DNA of 64,000 nt. Source: Calliopsis andreniformis (Eukaryota > Arthropoda > Insecta > Hymenoptera > Andrenidae). The translations under genes were made by a program, and so were the position numbers. Positions 24,801-37,200 of this stretch are shown piece by piece (positions within the stretch are counted from its first letter, which is position 1; every line of letters begins with the position of its first letter). The notes under the pieces were generated by a model. It was not told the DNA's origin. It saw nothing but the letters and a program-made list of their open reading frames with translations, and ran no database searches. Where the stretch lies: contig NW_027480492.1 of the NCBI RefSeq assembly GCF_051401765.1, positions 186,001-250,000 of the forward strand. Direction: 5' to 3'.

Positions 24801-26076
24801 GGTTGAAGATTGAGGATTGAGGATTGAGGATTGAGGATTGAGAATGGAGAGTTGAGGATGAGGACTGAGGGTTGAGGATTGAGGATTGAAAATTGAGGAT
24901 TGAGGATTGAGGATTGAGGACTGAGGATTCAGAATGAGGGCTGAGGGTTGAGGATTGATTTTTGAGTATTGAATCCTGAGAATTCAGGATAATCTATTGA
25001 GTATTGAGAATTGAGTATTGATGGTTGAGAATTGAGGATTGAGGATTGAGGATAGAGGATTGAGTATTGAAGACTGAGGATTGTTGATTGGGGATTGAGG
25101 ATTGAGGATTGAGGGTTCAGGATTGAGGATTGAGGATTGAGTATTGAGGATTGGAGATTGAGGGTTGATGATTGAGGATGAGGATTGAGGGTTGAGGATT
25201 GAAGATTTAGGATTGGGTACTGAGGATTGAAGGTTGAGGGTTAAGGATTGAGAATTGAGGATTGAGGATTGAGGATTGAGGATTGAAGATTCAGTATTGA
25301 GGATAGAAGATTGAGAATTGAAGATTGAGGATTTAGGATTGAAGATTGAGTGTTGAGGATTGGAGGCTGACGACTGAGTATTGAGAATTGAGGATTGATG
25401 GTTGTGTATTGAGGATTGAACTTTGAGGGTTGTGTGTTGAATATTGAGGATTGAGGAATTCAGGATTGAGGATTGAGGATTGGAGATTGAGTATTGAGGA
25501 TTGAAGATTGAGTATTGAGGATTGAGGATTGTTGTATTGAGGACTGAGAATTGAGGATTGAGGATTGAAGATTGTGTATTGAGGATTGAAGATTGAGGAT
25601 TGAGGATTGAGGATTGAAGATTGAGGACTGAGTGTTGAGGATTGAGTGTTGAGAATTGATGTTTGAGGATTTAGATTTGATTATTGAATATTGTGGATTG
25701 AGTATTGAACCATGAGAATTCAGGATATTCTATTGAGTATTGAGAATTGAGGATTGACGGTTGAGTATTGAGAATTGATGGTTGACGGTTGAGTGTTGAA
25801 TATTGAGGATTGAGGATTGAGGATTGAGGATTGAAGATTGAATATTGAGGATTGAAGATTGATGATTGAGGATTAAGGGTTGAGGATTGAGTATTGAGGA
25901 TTGAGGACTGAGGATTGAAGATTCAGTATTGAAGATTGAAGGTGGAGAATTGAGGATTGAGGATTGAACACTGAGGGCTGAGTGTTGAGGGTTGAGTGAT
26001 GGGAATTGATGTTTGTGGATAGAGATTTGAAGATTGCAGATTGAGTATTGAGTATTGAAAACTGTGAATTGATGAT
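21839..26076. repeat. 4.24-kb tandem unit, copy 2
   Basis: Second head-to-tail copy of the unit at 17600-21838. It is also matched by 34.3-38.55 kb at spacings of about 12,477 bp. It holds the TACTGAAAACTG module at 23350, the hairpin motif at 24974-24989 and two tandem sub-segments: GTTGTGGATTGGGGATTGAG followed by TATCGAAG recurs at about 23.53 and 24.09 kb. A single G is missing near 24764 compared with the other copies (GATTGGGATTGGGGATC against GATTGGGGATTGGGGATC). Confidence 0.85.
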
Positions 26077-26130
26077 ATTCTATTGAGGATTGAGGATTGA
26101 CAACTGATTGTTGAGGACTGAGGGCTGAAC
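25981..26130. repeat. Interspersed conserved module, TGTGAATTG subtype (type example)
   Basis: About 150 bp. In order: GTGTTGAGGGTTGAGTGATG, GAATTGATGTTTGTGGATAG, AGATTTGAAGATTGCAGATT, TATTGAAAACTGTGAATTGA, TGATATTCTATTGAGG, then TTGACAACTGATTGTTGAGG and ACTGAGGGCTGAA. The left half is shared with the EcoRI subtype; the right half differs, with TGTGAATTG replacing GAGAATTC and a distinct tail. Close copies lie near 6320, 21735, 27130, 28360, 29300, 38460, 40310, 41540, 42480, 53140, 54990, 56220, 57160 and 62390. No known element is recognised. Confidence 0.82.
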
Positions 26131-27020
26131 AATGAGGATTCAGGATTGAGGATTGCAGATTGAGTATTGAGGATTGAAGATTGAGGATTGAATATTGAGC
26201 ATTGAGGATTGAGGATTGAAGATTGAGGATTGAGGATTGAGGGTTGTGGATTGAGGACGAGGACTGAGGGTTGAGTATTCATGTTTGAGGTCTGAAGATT
26301 GAGGATTGAGGGTTGAGAATTGAGGATCGAGGATTGAGGACTGAAGATTGAGGATTGAGGATTGAGGATTGAGGATTGAGGATTGAGGATTGTGTATTGA
26401 GGATTGAAGATTGAGGATTGAGGATTGAAGATTGAGTGTTGAGTATTGATGACTGACGATTGAGTATAGAGAATTGAGGATTGATGGTTGAGTATTGAGA
26501 ATTGAAGGTTGTGGGCTGTGTGTTGAATATTGAGGATTGAGGATTTCAGGATTGAGGATTGAAGATTGAAGATTGAGTATTGAGGATTGAAGACTGAGGA
26601 TTGCGGATTGAGGATTGACGATTGAGGATTGAGGGTTGAGGATTGAAGATTGAAGATTGAGGATTGAGGATTGAGGATTGAGGATTGAGGATTGAGGATT
26701 AAGGATTGAGTATTGAGAATTGAAGATTGAGGATTGGGTATTGAAGATTGAAGAATGAGGGTTGAGGATTGAGGATTGAGGATTGAGGATTGCAGATTGA
26801 GTATTGAGGATTGAAGATTGAGGATTGAGGATTGAGGATTGAGCATCGAGGATTGAGGATTGAGGATTGAGGATTGAGGATTGAGGATTGAAGATTGAGG
26901 ATTGAGGATTGAGGATTGAGGATTGAGGATTGAGGATTGAAGATTGAGGATTGAGGATTGAGGATTGAGGATTGAGGATCGAGGATTGAAGATTGAGGAT
27001 TGAGGATTGAGGATTGAGGA
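26077..27020. repeat. 4.24-kb tandem unit, partial copy 3 with internal deletion
   Basis: Follows the start of the 4.24-kb unit (TTCATGTTTGAGG at 26278 against 22043 and 17804) until about 27.02 kb. Compared with its descendant at 38.55-40.2 kb it lacks 125 bp near 26.69 kb, where the descendant contains GAATATTGTTGATTGAAG and GACGAGGACTGAGGGTTGAA, and about 573 bp further on. The spacing between these two regions therefore rises from 12,477 to 12,602 to 13,175 bp. Confidence 0.78.
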
Positions 27021-27834
27021 TTGAGGATTGCGGATTGAGGATTGAGGATTGAAGATTGAGTATTGAGGATTGAATGTTGAGGATTGTGGGTTGAGGTTGG
27101 GGATTGACGATTGAGTATTGAGGATTGGGGACTGAGTGTTGAGGGTTGAGTGATGAGAATTGATGTTTGTGGATAGAGATTTGAAGATTGCAGATTGAGT
27201 ATTGAGTATTGAAAACTGTGAATTGATGATACTCTATTGAGGATTGAGGATTGACAACTGATTGTTGAGGACTGAGGGCTGAACAATGAGGATTCAGGAT
27301 TGAGGATTGCAGATTGAGTATTGAGGATTGAAGATTGAGGATTGAATATTGAGCATTGAGGATTGAGGATTGAAGATTGAGTGTTGAGGATTGAAGATTG
27401 AGGATTGAGGATTGAGGATTGAAGATTGAGTGTTGAGGATTGAAGATTGAGGATTGAGGATTGAGGATTGAGGATTGAGGATTGAGGATTGGGGATTGAG
27501 GATTGACGATTGAGGACTGAGTATTGAGGATTGAGAATAGAGGATTGAGGATTGAAGGTTGAGGATTGAGGATTGAAGATTGAGTATTTATGATTGAAGA
27601 TTGAGGATTGAGGATTGAGGATTGAGGATTGAGGATTAAGGATTGAGTATTGAGAATTGAAGATTGAGGATTGGGTATTGAAGATTGAAGAATGAGGGTT
27701 GAGGATTGAGGATTGAGGATTGAGGATTGCAGATTGAGTATTGAGGATTGAAGATTGAGGATTGAGGATTGAGGATTGAATATTGATGATTGAAGATCGA
27801 GGATTGAGGATTGAGTGTTGTGTGTTGAGGACAA
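26140..27834 (-). other. Longest repeat-derived open frame (564 codons), probably not a gene
   Basis: This is the longest uninterrupted frame in the window. It begins at an ATG formed by a CAT variant on the + strand near 27834. The predicted peptide is entirely a degenerate heptad of S-S-I-L-N-P-Q type, with no signal peptide, non-repetitive domain or distinct ends. The heptad follows from the DNA: TCAATCC read in any of three frames gives the same seven residues in rotation and no stop. Other - strand frames of the same composition overlap it (25923-26846 and 26699-27286), as expected for a frame-independent repeat. Its copies at 39762-41009 and 54442-55689 end elsewhere, so length is not conserved. 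No promoter or start context was seen. A translated low-complexity product cannot be excluded. Confidence 0.8.
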
Positions 27835-30800
27835 GGACTGAGGGTTGAATATTGATGTTTGAGGTCTGAGGATTGAGGATTGAGGATTGAGGATTTAGGA
27901 TTGAGTGTTGAGAATTGAGGATTGAGGATTGGGTATCGAAGATTGAAGAATGAGGGTTGAGGATTGAGGTTTGAGGATTGAGGATTGCAGATTGAGTATT
28001 GAGGATTGAAGATTGAGGATTGAGGATTGAGGATTGAGGATTGAGGATTGAGGATTGAGGATTGAGGATTTAAGATTGAGAATTTAGGATTGAAGATTGA
28101 GTGTTGAGGATTGAAGGCTGACGACTGAGCATTGAGAATTGAGGATTGATGGTTGTGTATTGAGGATTGAACTTTGAGGGTTGTGTGTTGAATTTGAGGA
28201 CTGAGGAATTCAGGATTGAGGATTGAGGATTGAAGATTGAGTATTGAGGATTGAAGATTGAGGATTGCGGATTGAGGATTGAGGATTGAGCATTGAGTAT
28301 TGAAGATTGAAGATTGGGTTTTGAGTATTGAAGGTAGAGGATTGAAGATTGAGGACTGAGTGTTGAGGGTAGAGTGATGAGAATTGATGTTTGTGGATAG
28401 AGACTTGAAGATTGGGGATTGAGTATTGAGTATTGAAAACTGTGAATTGATGATATTCTATTGAGGATTGAGGATTGACAACTGATTGTTTAGGACTGAG
28501 GGCTGAAGATTGAGGGTTCAGGATTGAGGATTGAGGATTGTGGTTTGAGGACAGAGGATTGAGGATTGAGGATTGAGGATTGAGGACTGAGTATTGAGAA
28601 TTGAGGATTGAGGCTAGAGGATTGAAGATTGAGGATTGAGGATTGAAGATTGAGTATTGATGATTCAAGATTGAGGATTGAGGTTTGAGGATTGAGTGTT
28701 GAGGATTGAGGACGAGGACTGACGGTTGACGATTGAGGTTTGAGAATTGAGTTTTGAGGATTGAGGGCAGAGGATTGAGGATTGAGAATTGAGGATTGAG
28801 GATTGAGGATTGAGGATTGAGGATTGAGGATTGAGGACTGAGTGTTGAGGGTTGAGTTATGGGAGTTGATGTTTGTGGATAGAGATTTGAATATTGCAGA
28901 TTGAGTATTAAGTATTGATAACTGTGAATTGAGGATATTCTATTGAGGATTGAGGATTGACAACTAGTTGTTGAGGACTGAGGGCTGAGGATTGAGGATT
29001 CAGGATTGAGTATTCAGAATAGAGGTTTGAGGACTGAGGATTGAGGATTGAGGATTGAGGATTGAAGATTGAGGATTGGGTAGTGAGGATTGAAGAATGA
29101 GGATTGAGGATTGAAGATTGAGGACTGAGGATTGAGTATTGAAGATTGAGTGTTGTGGATTGAAGATTGACGATTGAGGATTGAGAATTGAGGATTGAGG
29201 ACTGAGGATTGAGGATTGAAGATTGAGTATTGAAGATTGAATGTTGAGGATTGTGGGTTGAGGATTGGGGATTGAGAATTGAATATTGAGGATTGGGGAC
29301 TGAGTGTTGAGGGTTGAGTGATAGGGATTGATGTTTGTGGATAGAGATTTGAAGATTGTAGATTGAGTATTGAGTACTGAAAACTGTGAATTGATGATAT
29401 TCTATTGAGGATTGAGGATTGACAACTGATTGTTGAGGACTGAGGGCTGAAGGTTGAGGATTCAGGATTGAGGATTCAGGACTGAGGTTTGATGACAGAG
29501 GATTGAGGATTGAGGATTGAGGATTGAGGACTGAGGATTGAGGATTGGAGATTCAGGATTGGGTATCGAGGATTGAACGTTGAGGATTGAGGATTGAGTA
29601 TTGAGGATTGAGGATTGAAGGTTGAATATTGATGAATGAAAATCGAGGATTGGGGATTGAGGGTTGTGGATTGAGGACGAGGACTGAGGGTTGAGTATTG
29701 ATGCTTGAGGTCTGAGGATTGAGGAATGAGGATTGCGAATTGAGGATTGAGGATTGAAGATTTAGGATTGGGTATTGAGGATCGAAGATTGAGAATTAGA
29801 GATTGAGGATTTAGGATTGAAGATTGAGTGTTGAGGATTGAAGGCTGACGACTGAGTATTGAGAATTGAGGATTGATGGTTGTGTATTGAGGATTGAACT
29901 TTGAGGGTTGTGTGTTGAATATTGAGGATTGAGGAATTCAGGATTGAGGATTGAGGATTGAAGATTGAGTATTGAGGATTGAAGATTGAGGATTGCGGAT
30001 TGAGGATTGAGGATTGAGGATTGAGGATTGAAGATAGAAGATTGGGTTTTGAGGATTGAAGGTTGAGGATTGAGGATTGAGGATTGAGGATTGAGGATTG
30101 GGGATTGAGGATTGAGGATTGAGGATTGAGGATTGGGGATTGAGGATTGACGATTGAGGACTGAGTATTGAGGATTGAGAATAGAGGATTGAGGATTGAA
30201 GGTTGAGGATTGAGGATTGAAGATTGAGTATTTATGATTGAGGATTGAAAATTGAGGATTGAGGATTGAGGATTGAGGATTCAGAATGAGGGCTGAGGGT
30301 TGAGGATTGATTTTTGAGTATTGAATCCTGAGAATTCAGGATAATCTATTGAGTATTGAGAATTGAGTATTGATGGTTGAGTATTGATGATTGAGTATTG
30401 AGTATTGAGGATTGAGGATTGAAGGTTGAATATTGATGAATGAAAATGGAGGATTCAGGATTGAGGGTTGTGGATTGAGGACGAGGACTGAGGGTTGAGT
30501 ATTGATGCTTGAGGACTGAGGAATGAGGATTGAGGATTGCGAATTGAGGATTGAGGATTGAAGATTGAGGATTGGGTATTGAGGATTGAAGAATGAGGAT
30601 TGAGGGTTGAGTATTAAGGATTGAGGATTGAAGATTGAGTATTGAAGATTGAATATTGATGATTGAAGATCGAGGATTGAGGATTGAGTGTTGTGGATTG
30701 AGGACGAGGACTGAGGGTTGAATATTGATGTTTGAGGTCTGAGGATTGAGGATTGAGGATTGAGGATTAAGGATTGAGTATTGAGAATTGAAGATTGAGG

Positions 30801-31210
30801 ATTGGGTATTGAAGATTGAAGAATGAGGGTTGAGGATTGAGGATTGAGGATTGCAGATTGAGTATTGAGGATTGAAGATTGAGGATTGAGGATTGAGGAT
30901 TGAGGATTGAGGGTTGAGGATTGAGGACTGAGGATTGAGGATTGAGGATTGAATATTGAGGATTGAGGATTGAGGATTGAGGATTGAGGATTCAGGATTA
31001 AAGATTGAGGATTGAGGATTGAAGATTGAGTATTGATGATTGAAGATTGAAGATTGAGGATTGAGTGTTGAGGATTGAGGACGAGGACTGACGGTTGAGG
31101 ATTGAGGTTTGGGGATTGAGGATTGAGTATTGAGGATTGAAGATTGAAGATTGAGTTTTGAGGATTGAAGATTGAAGATTGAGGATTGGGGATTGAGGAT
31201 TGACGATTGA
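27000..31210. repeat. Segment B, first copy in the window
   Basis: A 4.2-kb stretch first seen here and repeated at 40175-44385 (spacing 13,175) and again at about 54.86-59.07 kb (a further 14,680). Marks are GATTGCGGATTGAGG at 27026, TTGAATTTGAGGACTGAGG near 28190, the single GATAACTGTGAATTG variant module near 28920, and the hairpin motif at 30326-30341. Compared with the second copy it is very close: 29323-29329 reads GTGATAGGGAT where 42494 onward reads GTGATAAGGAT. Modules lie near 27130, 28360, 28840 and 29300. No gene-like sequence is present. Confidence 0.85.
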
Positions 31211-31253
31211 GGATTGAGGTCTGAGGACTGAGGATTGAGGATTGAGGATTAAG

Positions 31254-34200
31254 GATTGAGTATTGAGGATTGAAGATAGAAGATTGAGGATTGAGGATTG
31301 AGGATTGACGATTGAGGATTGAGGATGAGGGCAGAGGGTTGAGGATTGATGGTTGAGGACTGAGGACTGAGGATTGATGATTGAGAATTGAGGATTGAGG
31401 ATTGAGGATTGAAGTTTGAGGATTGGGTATTGAGGATTGAAGAATGAGTATTGAGGATTGAAGATTGAGGATTGAGGATTGAGTGTTGAGGATTGAAGAT
31501 TGAGGATTGAGGATTGAGGATTGGAAATTGATGATTGAGTATTGAGGATTGAAGATTGAGGATTGAGTATTGATGATTGGGGATTGCGGATTAAGGATTG
31601 AGGATTGGGGATTGGGGATCTAGGATTGGAGATTGATTATTGAGGGTTGAAGATTGAGGATTGAGGATTGAGGATTGAGGATTGAGAATGGAGAATTGAG
31701 GATGAGGACTGAGGGTTGAGGATTGAGGATTGAAAATTGAGGATTGAGGATTGAAGATTGAGGATTGAGGATTGAGGATTGTTGTATTGGGAACTGAGAA
31801 TTGAGGATTGAGGATTGAAGATTGTGTATTGAGGATTGAAGATTGAGGATTGAGGATTGAGGATTGAAGATTGAGGACTGAGTGTTGAGGATTGAGTGTT
31901 GAGAATTGATGTTTGAGGATTTAGATTTGATTATTGAATATTGTGGATTGAGTATTGAACCATGAGAATTCAGGATATTCTATTGAGTATTGAGAATTGA
32001 GGATAGACGGTTGAGTATTGAGAATTGATGGTTGAGGGTTGAGTGTTGAATATTGAGGATTGAGGATTGAGGATTGAGGATTGAGGATTGAGGATTGAGT
32101 GTTGAGGGTTGAGTGACGAGAATTGATGTTTGTGGATTGAGATTTGAAAATTGAAGATTGGGGTTGAGTATTGAAAACTGAGAATTCAGGATGTTCTGTT
32201 GAGTATTGAGAATTGAGCATTGATGGTTGAGGTCTGAGGATTAAAGGTTGAGGATTCAGGATTGAGGATTCAGAATTGAGGTTTGAGGACTGAGGATTGA
32301 CGATTGAAGATTGAGTATTGAGGATTGAACGTAGAAGATTGAGGATTGAGGATTGAGTATTGAGGATTGAGGATTGAGGATTGAGGATGAGGGCTGAGGG
32401 TTGAGGATTGATGTTTGAGGGCTGAGGACTGAGGATTGAGGACTGAGAATTGAGGATTGAGGATTGAGGATTGATGATTGAGGATTGAGTACTGAGGATT
32501 GAGGATTGAGGATTGAGGATTGAAGATTGAGGATTGACGATTGAGGGGGGTGGATTGAGGATGAGGACTGAGGGTTGAGGATTGAGGTTTGAGGAATGAG
32601 GATTGAGGGTTGAGGATTGAGGTTGTGGATTGGGGATTGAGTATCGAAGATTGAGTATTGATGACTGAGGATTGAGGATTGAGGATTGAGGATTGAGGAT
32701 TGAGGATTGAAGATTGAGTATTGAGGATTGAAGATTGAGGGTTGAGGATTGTGGATTGAAGATTGAGCACTGAGTGTTGAGGGTTGAGTGATGAGAATAG
32801 ATGTTTGTGGATGGAGACTTGAAGATTGAAGGTTGAGGATAGAGTATTGAAAACTGAGAATTCAGGATATTCTATTGAGTATTGGGAATTGAGCATTGAT
32901 GGTTGAGTATTGAGGATTGATGGTTGAGGGTAGTGTGTTGAATATTGAGGATTGAGGATTTTAGGATTGGGGATTGAGGATTCAAGATTGAGTATTGAGG
33001 ATTGAAGATAGAAGATTGAGGATTGAGGATTGAGGATTGACGATTGAGGATTGAGGATGAGGGCTGAGGGTTGAGGATTGATGTTTGAGGACTGAGGACT
33101 GAGGATTGAGGATTGAGAATTGAGGATTGAGGATTCAGGATTGAAGTTTGAGGTTTGGGTATTGAGGATTGAAGAATGAGTGTTGAGGATTGAAGATTGA
33201 GGATTGAGGATTGAAGATTCAGTGTTGAGGATTGAAGATTGAGGATTGAGGATTGAGGATGAGAATTGACGGTTGAGGATTGATGTTTGAGGACTGAGGT
33301 CTGAGGATTGAGGATTGAGAATTGAGGAATGAGGATTGAGGATTGACGATTGAGGACTGAGTGTTGAGGGTTGAGGATTGAGGTTGTGGATTGGGGATTG
33401 AGTATCGAAGATTGAGTATTGATGACTGAGGATTGAGGATTGAGGATTGAGGATTGAGGATTGAGGATTGAAGATTGAGTATTGAGGATTGAAGATTGAG
33501 GGTTGAGGATTGTGGATTGAAGATTGAGCACTGAGTGTTGAGGGTTGAGTGATGAGAATTGTTGTTGGTGGATTCAGATTTTAAAATTGAAGATAGGGGA
33601 TTGAGCATTGAAAACTGAGAATTCAGGATGTTCTGTTGAGTATTGAGAATTGAGCATTGATGGTTGAGGTCTGAGGATTAAAGATTGAGGATTCAGGATT
33701 GAGGATTCAGAATTGAGGTTTGAGGACTGAGGATTGAGGATTGAGTTTGAGTATTGAGGATTGCGGATTGAGGATTGAGGATTGAGGAATGAGGATTGAA
33801 GATTGAAGATTGAGTACTGAGGATTGAAGATTGAGGATTGAGGATTGGCGATTGAGGATTGAGGATTGAGTAATGATGATAGAGGATTGGAGTTTGAGGA
33901 TTGACGATTGAGGATTGAGGATTGAGTATTGAGGATTGCAGATTGAGGATTGAGGAATGAGGATTGAAGAATGAGGATTGAGGATTGAGGATTGAGGATT
34001 GATGAGTGAGGGTTGAGGATTGAGGATTGAGGATTGAGAATCGAGGATTGAGGATTGAGGATTAAGGATTGAAAATTGATGATTGAGGACTGAGGATTGA
34101 AGATTGAGGATTGAGGATTGAGGATTGAGGATTGAGGATTGAGGATTGAGGATTGAAGATTCAGTATTGAGGATTGAAGGTTGGGAATTGAGGATTGAGG

Positions 34201-37200
34201 ATTGAACTTTGAGGACTTAGTGTTGAGGGTTGAGTGATGGGAATTGATGTTTGTGGATAGAGATTTGAAGATTCCAAATTGAGTATTAAGTATTGAAAAC
34301 TGTGAATTGAGGATATTCTATTGAGGATTGAGGATTGACAACTGATTGTTGAGGACTGAGGGCTGAACAATGAGGATTCAGGATTGAGGATTGCAGATTG
34401 AGTATTGAGGATTGAAGATTGAGGATTGCATATTGAGCATTGAGGATTGAGGATTGAAGATTGAGGATTGAGGATTGAGGGTTGTGGATTGAGGACGAGG
34501 ACTGAGGGTTGAGTATTCATGTTTGAGGTATGAAGATTGAGGATTGAGGGTTGAGAATTGAGGATCGAGGATTGAGGACTGAAGATTGAGGATTGAGGAT
34601 TGAGGATTGAGGATTGAGGATTGTGTATTGAGGATTGAAGATTGAGGATTGAGGATTGAAGATTGAGTGTTGAGTATTGATGACTGACGATTGAGTATAG
34701 AGAATTGAGGATTGATGGTTGTGTATTGAGAATTGAAGGTTGTGGGCTGTGTGTTGAATATTGAGGATTGAGGATTTCAGGATTGAGGATTGAAGATTGA
34801 AGATTGAGTATTGAGGATTGAAGACTGAGGATTGCGGATTGAGGATTGACGATTGAGGATTGAGGGTTGAGGATTGAAGATTGAAGATTGAGGATTGAGG
34901 ATTGAGGATTGAGGATTGAGGATTGAGGATTGAAGATTGAATATTGTTGATTGAAGATCGAGGATTGAGGGTTGAGTGTTGTGTGTTGAGGACGAGGACT
35001 GAGGGTTGAATATTGATGTTTGAGGTCTGAGGATTGAGGATTGAGGATTGAGGATTAAGGATTGAGTATTGAGAATTGAAGATTGAGGATTGGGTATTGA
35101 AGATTGAAGAATGAGGGTTGAGGATTGAGGATTGAGGATTGAGGATTGCAGATTGAGTATTGAGGATTGAAGATTGAGGATTGAGGATTGAGGATTGAGG
35201 ATCGAGGATTGAGGATTGAGGATTGAGGATTGAGGATTGAGGATTGAAGATTGAGGATTGAGGATTGAGGATTGAGGATTGAGGATTGAGGATTGAAGAT
35301 TGAGGATTGAGGATTGAGGATTGAGGATTGAGGATCGAGGATTGAAGATTGAGGATTGAGGATTGAGGATTGAGGATTGAGGATTGAGGATTGAAGATTG
35401 AATACTGATGATTGAAGATCGAGGATTGAGGATTGAGTGTTGTGTGTTGAGGACGAGGACTGAGGGTTGAATATTGATGTTTGGGGTCTGAGGATTGAGG
35501 ATTGAGGATTGAGGATTAAGGATTGAGTGTTGAGAATTGAGGATTGAGGATTGGGTATTGAAGATTGAAGAATGAGTGTTGAGGATTGAGGTTTGAGGAT
35601 TGAGGATTGCAGATTGAGTATTGAGGATTGAAGATTGAGGATTGAGGATTGAGGATTGACGATTGAGGATTGAGGATTGAGGATTGAGGATTTAAGATTG
35701 AGTATTGAGGATTGAAGATTGAGGATTGAGGATCGAGGATTGAAGATTGAGGACTGAGTGTTGAGGGCTGAGTGATGAGAATAGATGTTTGTGGATTGAG
35801 GTTTGAAGATTGAAGATTGGGGATTGAGTACTGAAAACTGTGAATTAAGGATATTCTAGTGAGGATAGAGGATTGACAATTGATTGTTGCGGACTGAGCG
35901 ATGAAGATTGAGGATTCAGGATTGAGGATTGAGGATGGAGGATGAGGACTGAGGGTTGAGGATTGAGGTTTGAGGAATGGGGATTGAGGGTTGAGGATTG
36001 AGGTTGTGGATTGGGGATTGAGTATCGAAGATTGAGTATTGATGACTGAGGATTGAGGATTGAGGATTGAGGATTGAGGATTGAGGATTGAAGATTGAGT
36101 ATTGATGATTGAAGATTGAGGGTTGAGGATTGACGATTGAGGATTGAGGATGAGGGCTGAGGGTTGAGGATTGATGTTTGAGGACTGACGACTGAGGATT
36201 GTGGATTGAGAATAGAGGATTGAGGATTGAGGATTGAAGTTTGAGGTTTGGGTATTGAGGATTGAAGAATGAGTATTGAGGATTGAAGATTGAGGATTGA
36301 GGATTGAAGAATGAGTGTTGAGGATTGAAGATTGAGGATTGAGGATTGAGGATTGAGGATTGAGGATTGAGGATTGAAGATTGAGGGTTGAGGATTGAGG
36401 ATTGAGGATTGAGGATTCAGGATTAAAGATTGAGGATTGAGGATTGAAGATTGAGTATTGATTATTGAAGATTGAAGATTGAGGATTGAGTGCTGAGGAT
36501 TGAGGACGAGGACTGAGGGTTGAGGATTGAGGTTTGAGGAATGGGGATTGAGGGTTGAGGATTGAGGTTGTGGATTGGGGATTGAGTATCGAAGATTGAG
36601 TATTGATGACTGAGGATTGAGGATTGAGGATTGAGGATTGAGGATTGAGGATTGAAGATTGAGTATTGATGATTGAAGATTGAGGGTTGAGGATTGACGA
36701 TTGAGGATTGAGGATGAGCGCTGAGGGTTGAGGATTGATGTTTGAGGACTGACGACTGAGGATTGTGGATTGAGAATAGAGGATTGAGGATTGAGGATTG
36801 AAGTTTGAGGTTTGGGTATTGAGGATTGAAGAATGAGTATTGAGGATTGAAGATTGAGGATTGAGGATTGAAGAATGAGTGTTGAGGATTGAAGATTGAG
36901 GATTGAGGATTGAGGATTGAGGATTGAGGATTGAGGATTGACGATTGAGGATTGAGGATGAGGGCAGAGGGTTGAGGATTGATGGTTTAGGACTGAGGAC
37001 TGAGGATTGATGATTGAGAATTGAGGATTGAGGATTGAGGATTGAAGTTTGAGGATTGGGTATTGAGGATTGAAGAATGAGTATTGAGGATTGAAGATTG
37101 AGGATTGAGGATTGAGTGTTGAGGATTGAAGATTGAGGATTGAGGATTGAGGATTGGAGATTGATGATTGAGTATTGAGGATTGAAGATTGAGGATTGAG

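Larger units (their letters stand above)
14540..31253. repeat. 16,714-bp higher-order unit, first copy
   Basis: Sequence from 14540 (GATTGAGTATTGAGGATTGA followed by AGATAGAAG) recurs from 31254 onward at a constant spacing of 16,714 bp. Shared markers include the six-G run (15831 to 32545), the variant module with TACTGAAAACTG (19112 to 35826) and the word TTCATGTTTGAGG (22043 to 38757). The second copy begins where the first ends, so this is a head-to-tail duplication. The match is good to about 22.3 kb / 39.06 kb; beyond that the two copies differ by local insertions and deletions and by different numbers of 4.24-kb units. Confidence 0.85.

Noticed and set aside
26098..26103. TTGACA within TTGACAACTGATTGTTGAGG, matching a bacterial -35 box
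   Set aside because: No -10 element follows at 16-18 bp and no gene lies downstream. The word is part of a module repeated many times.
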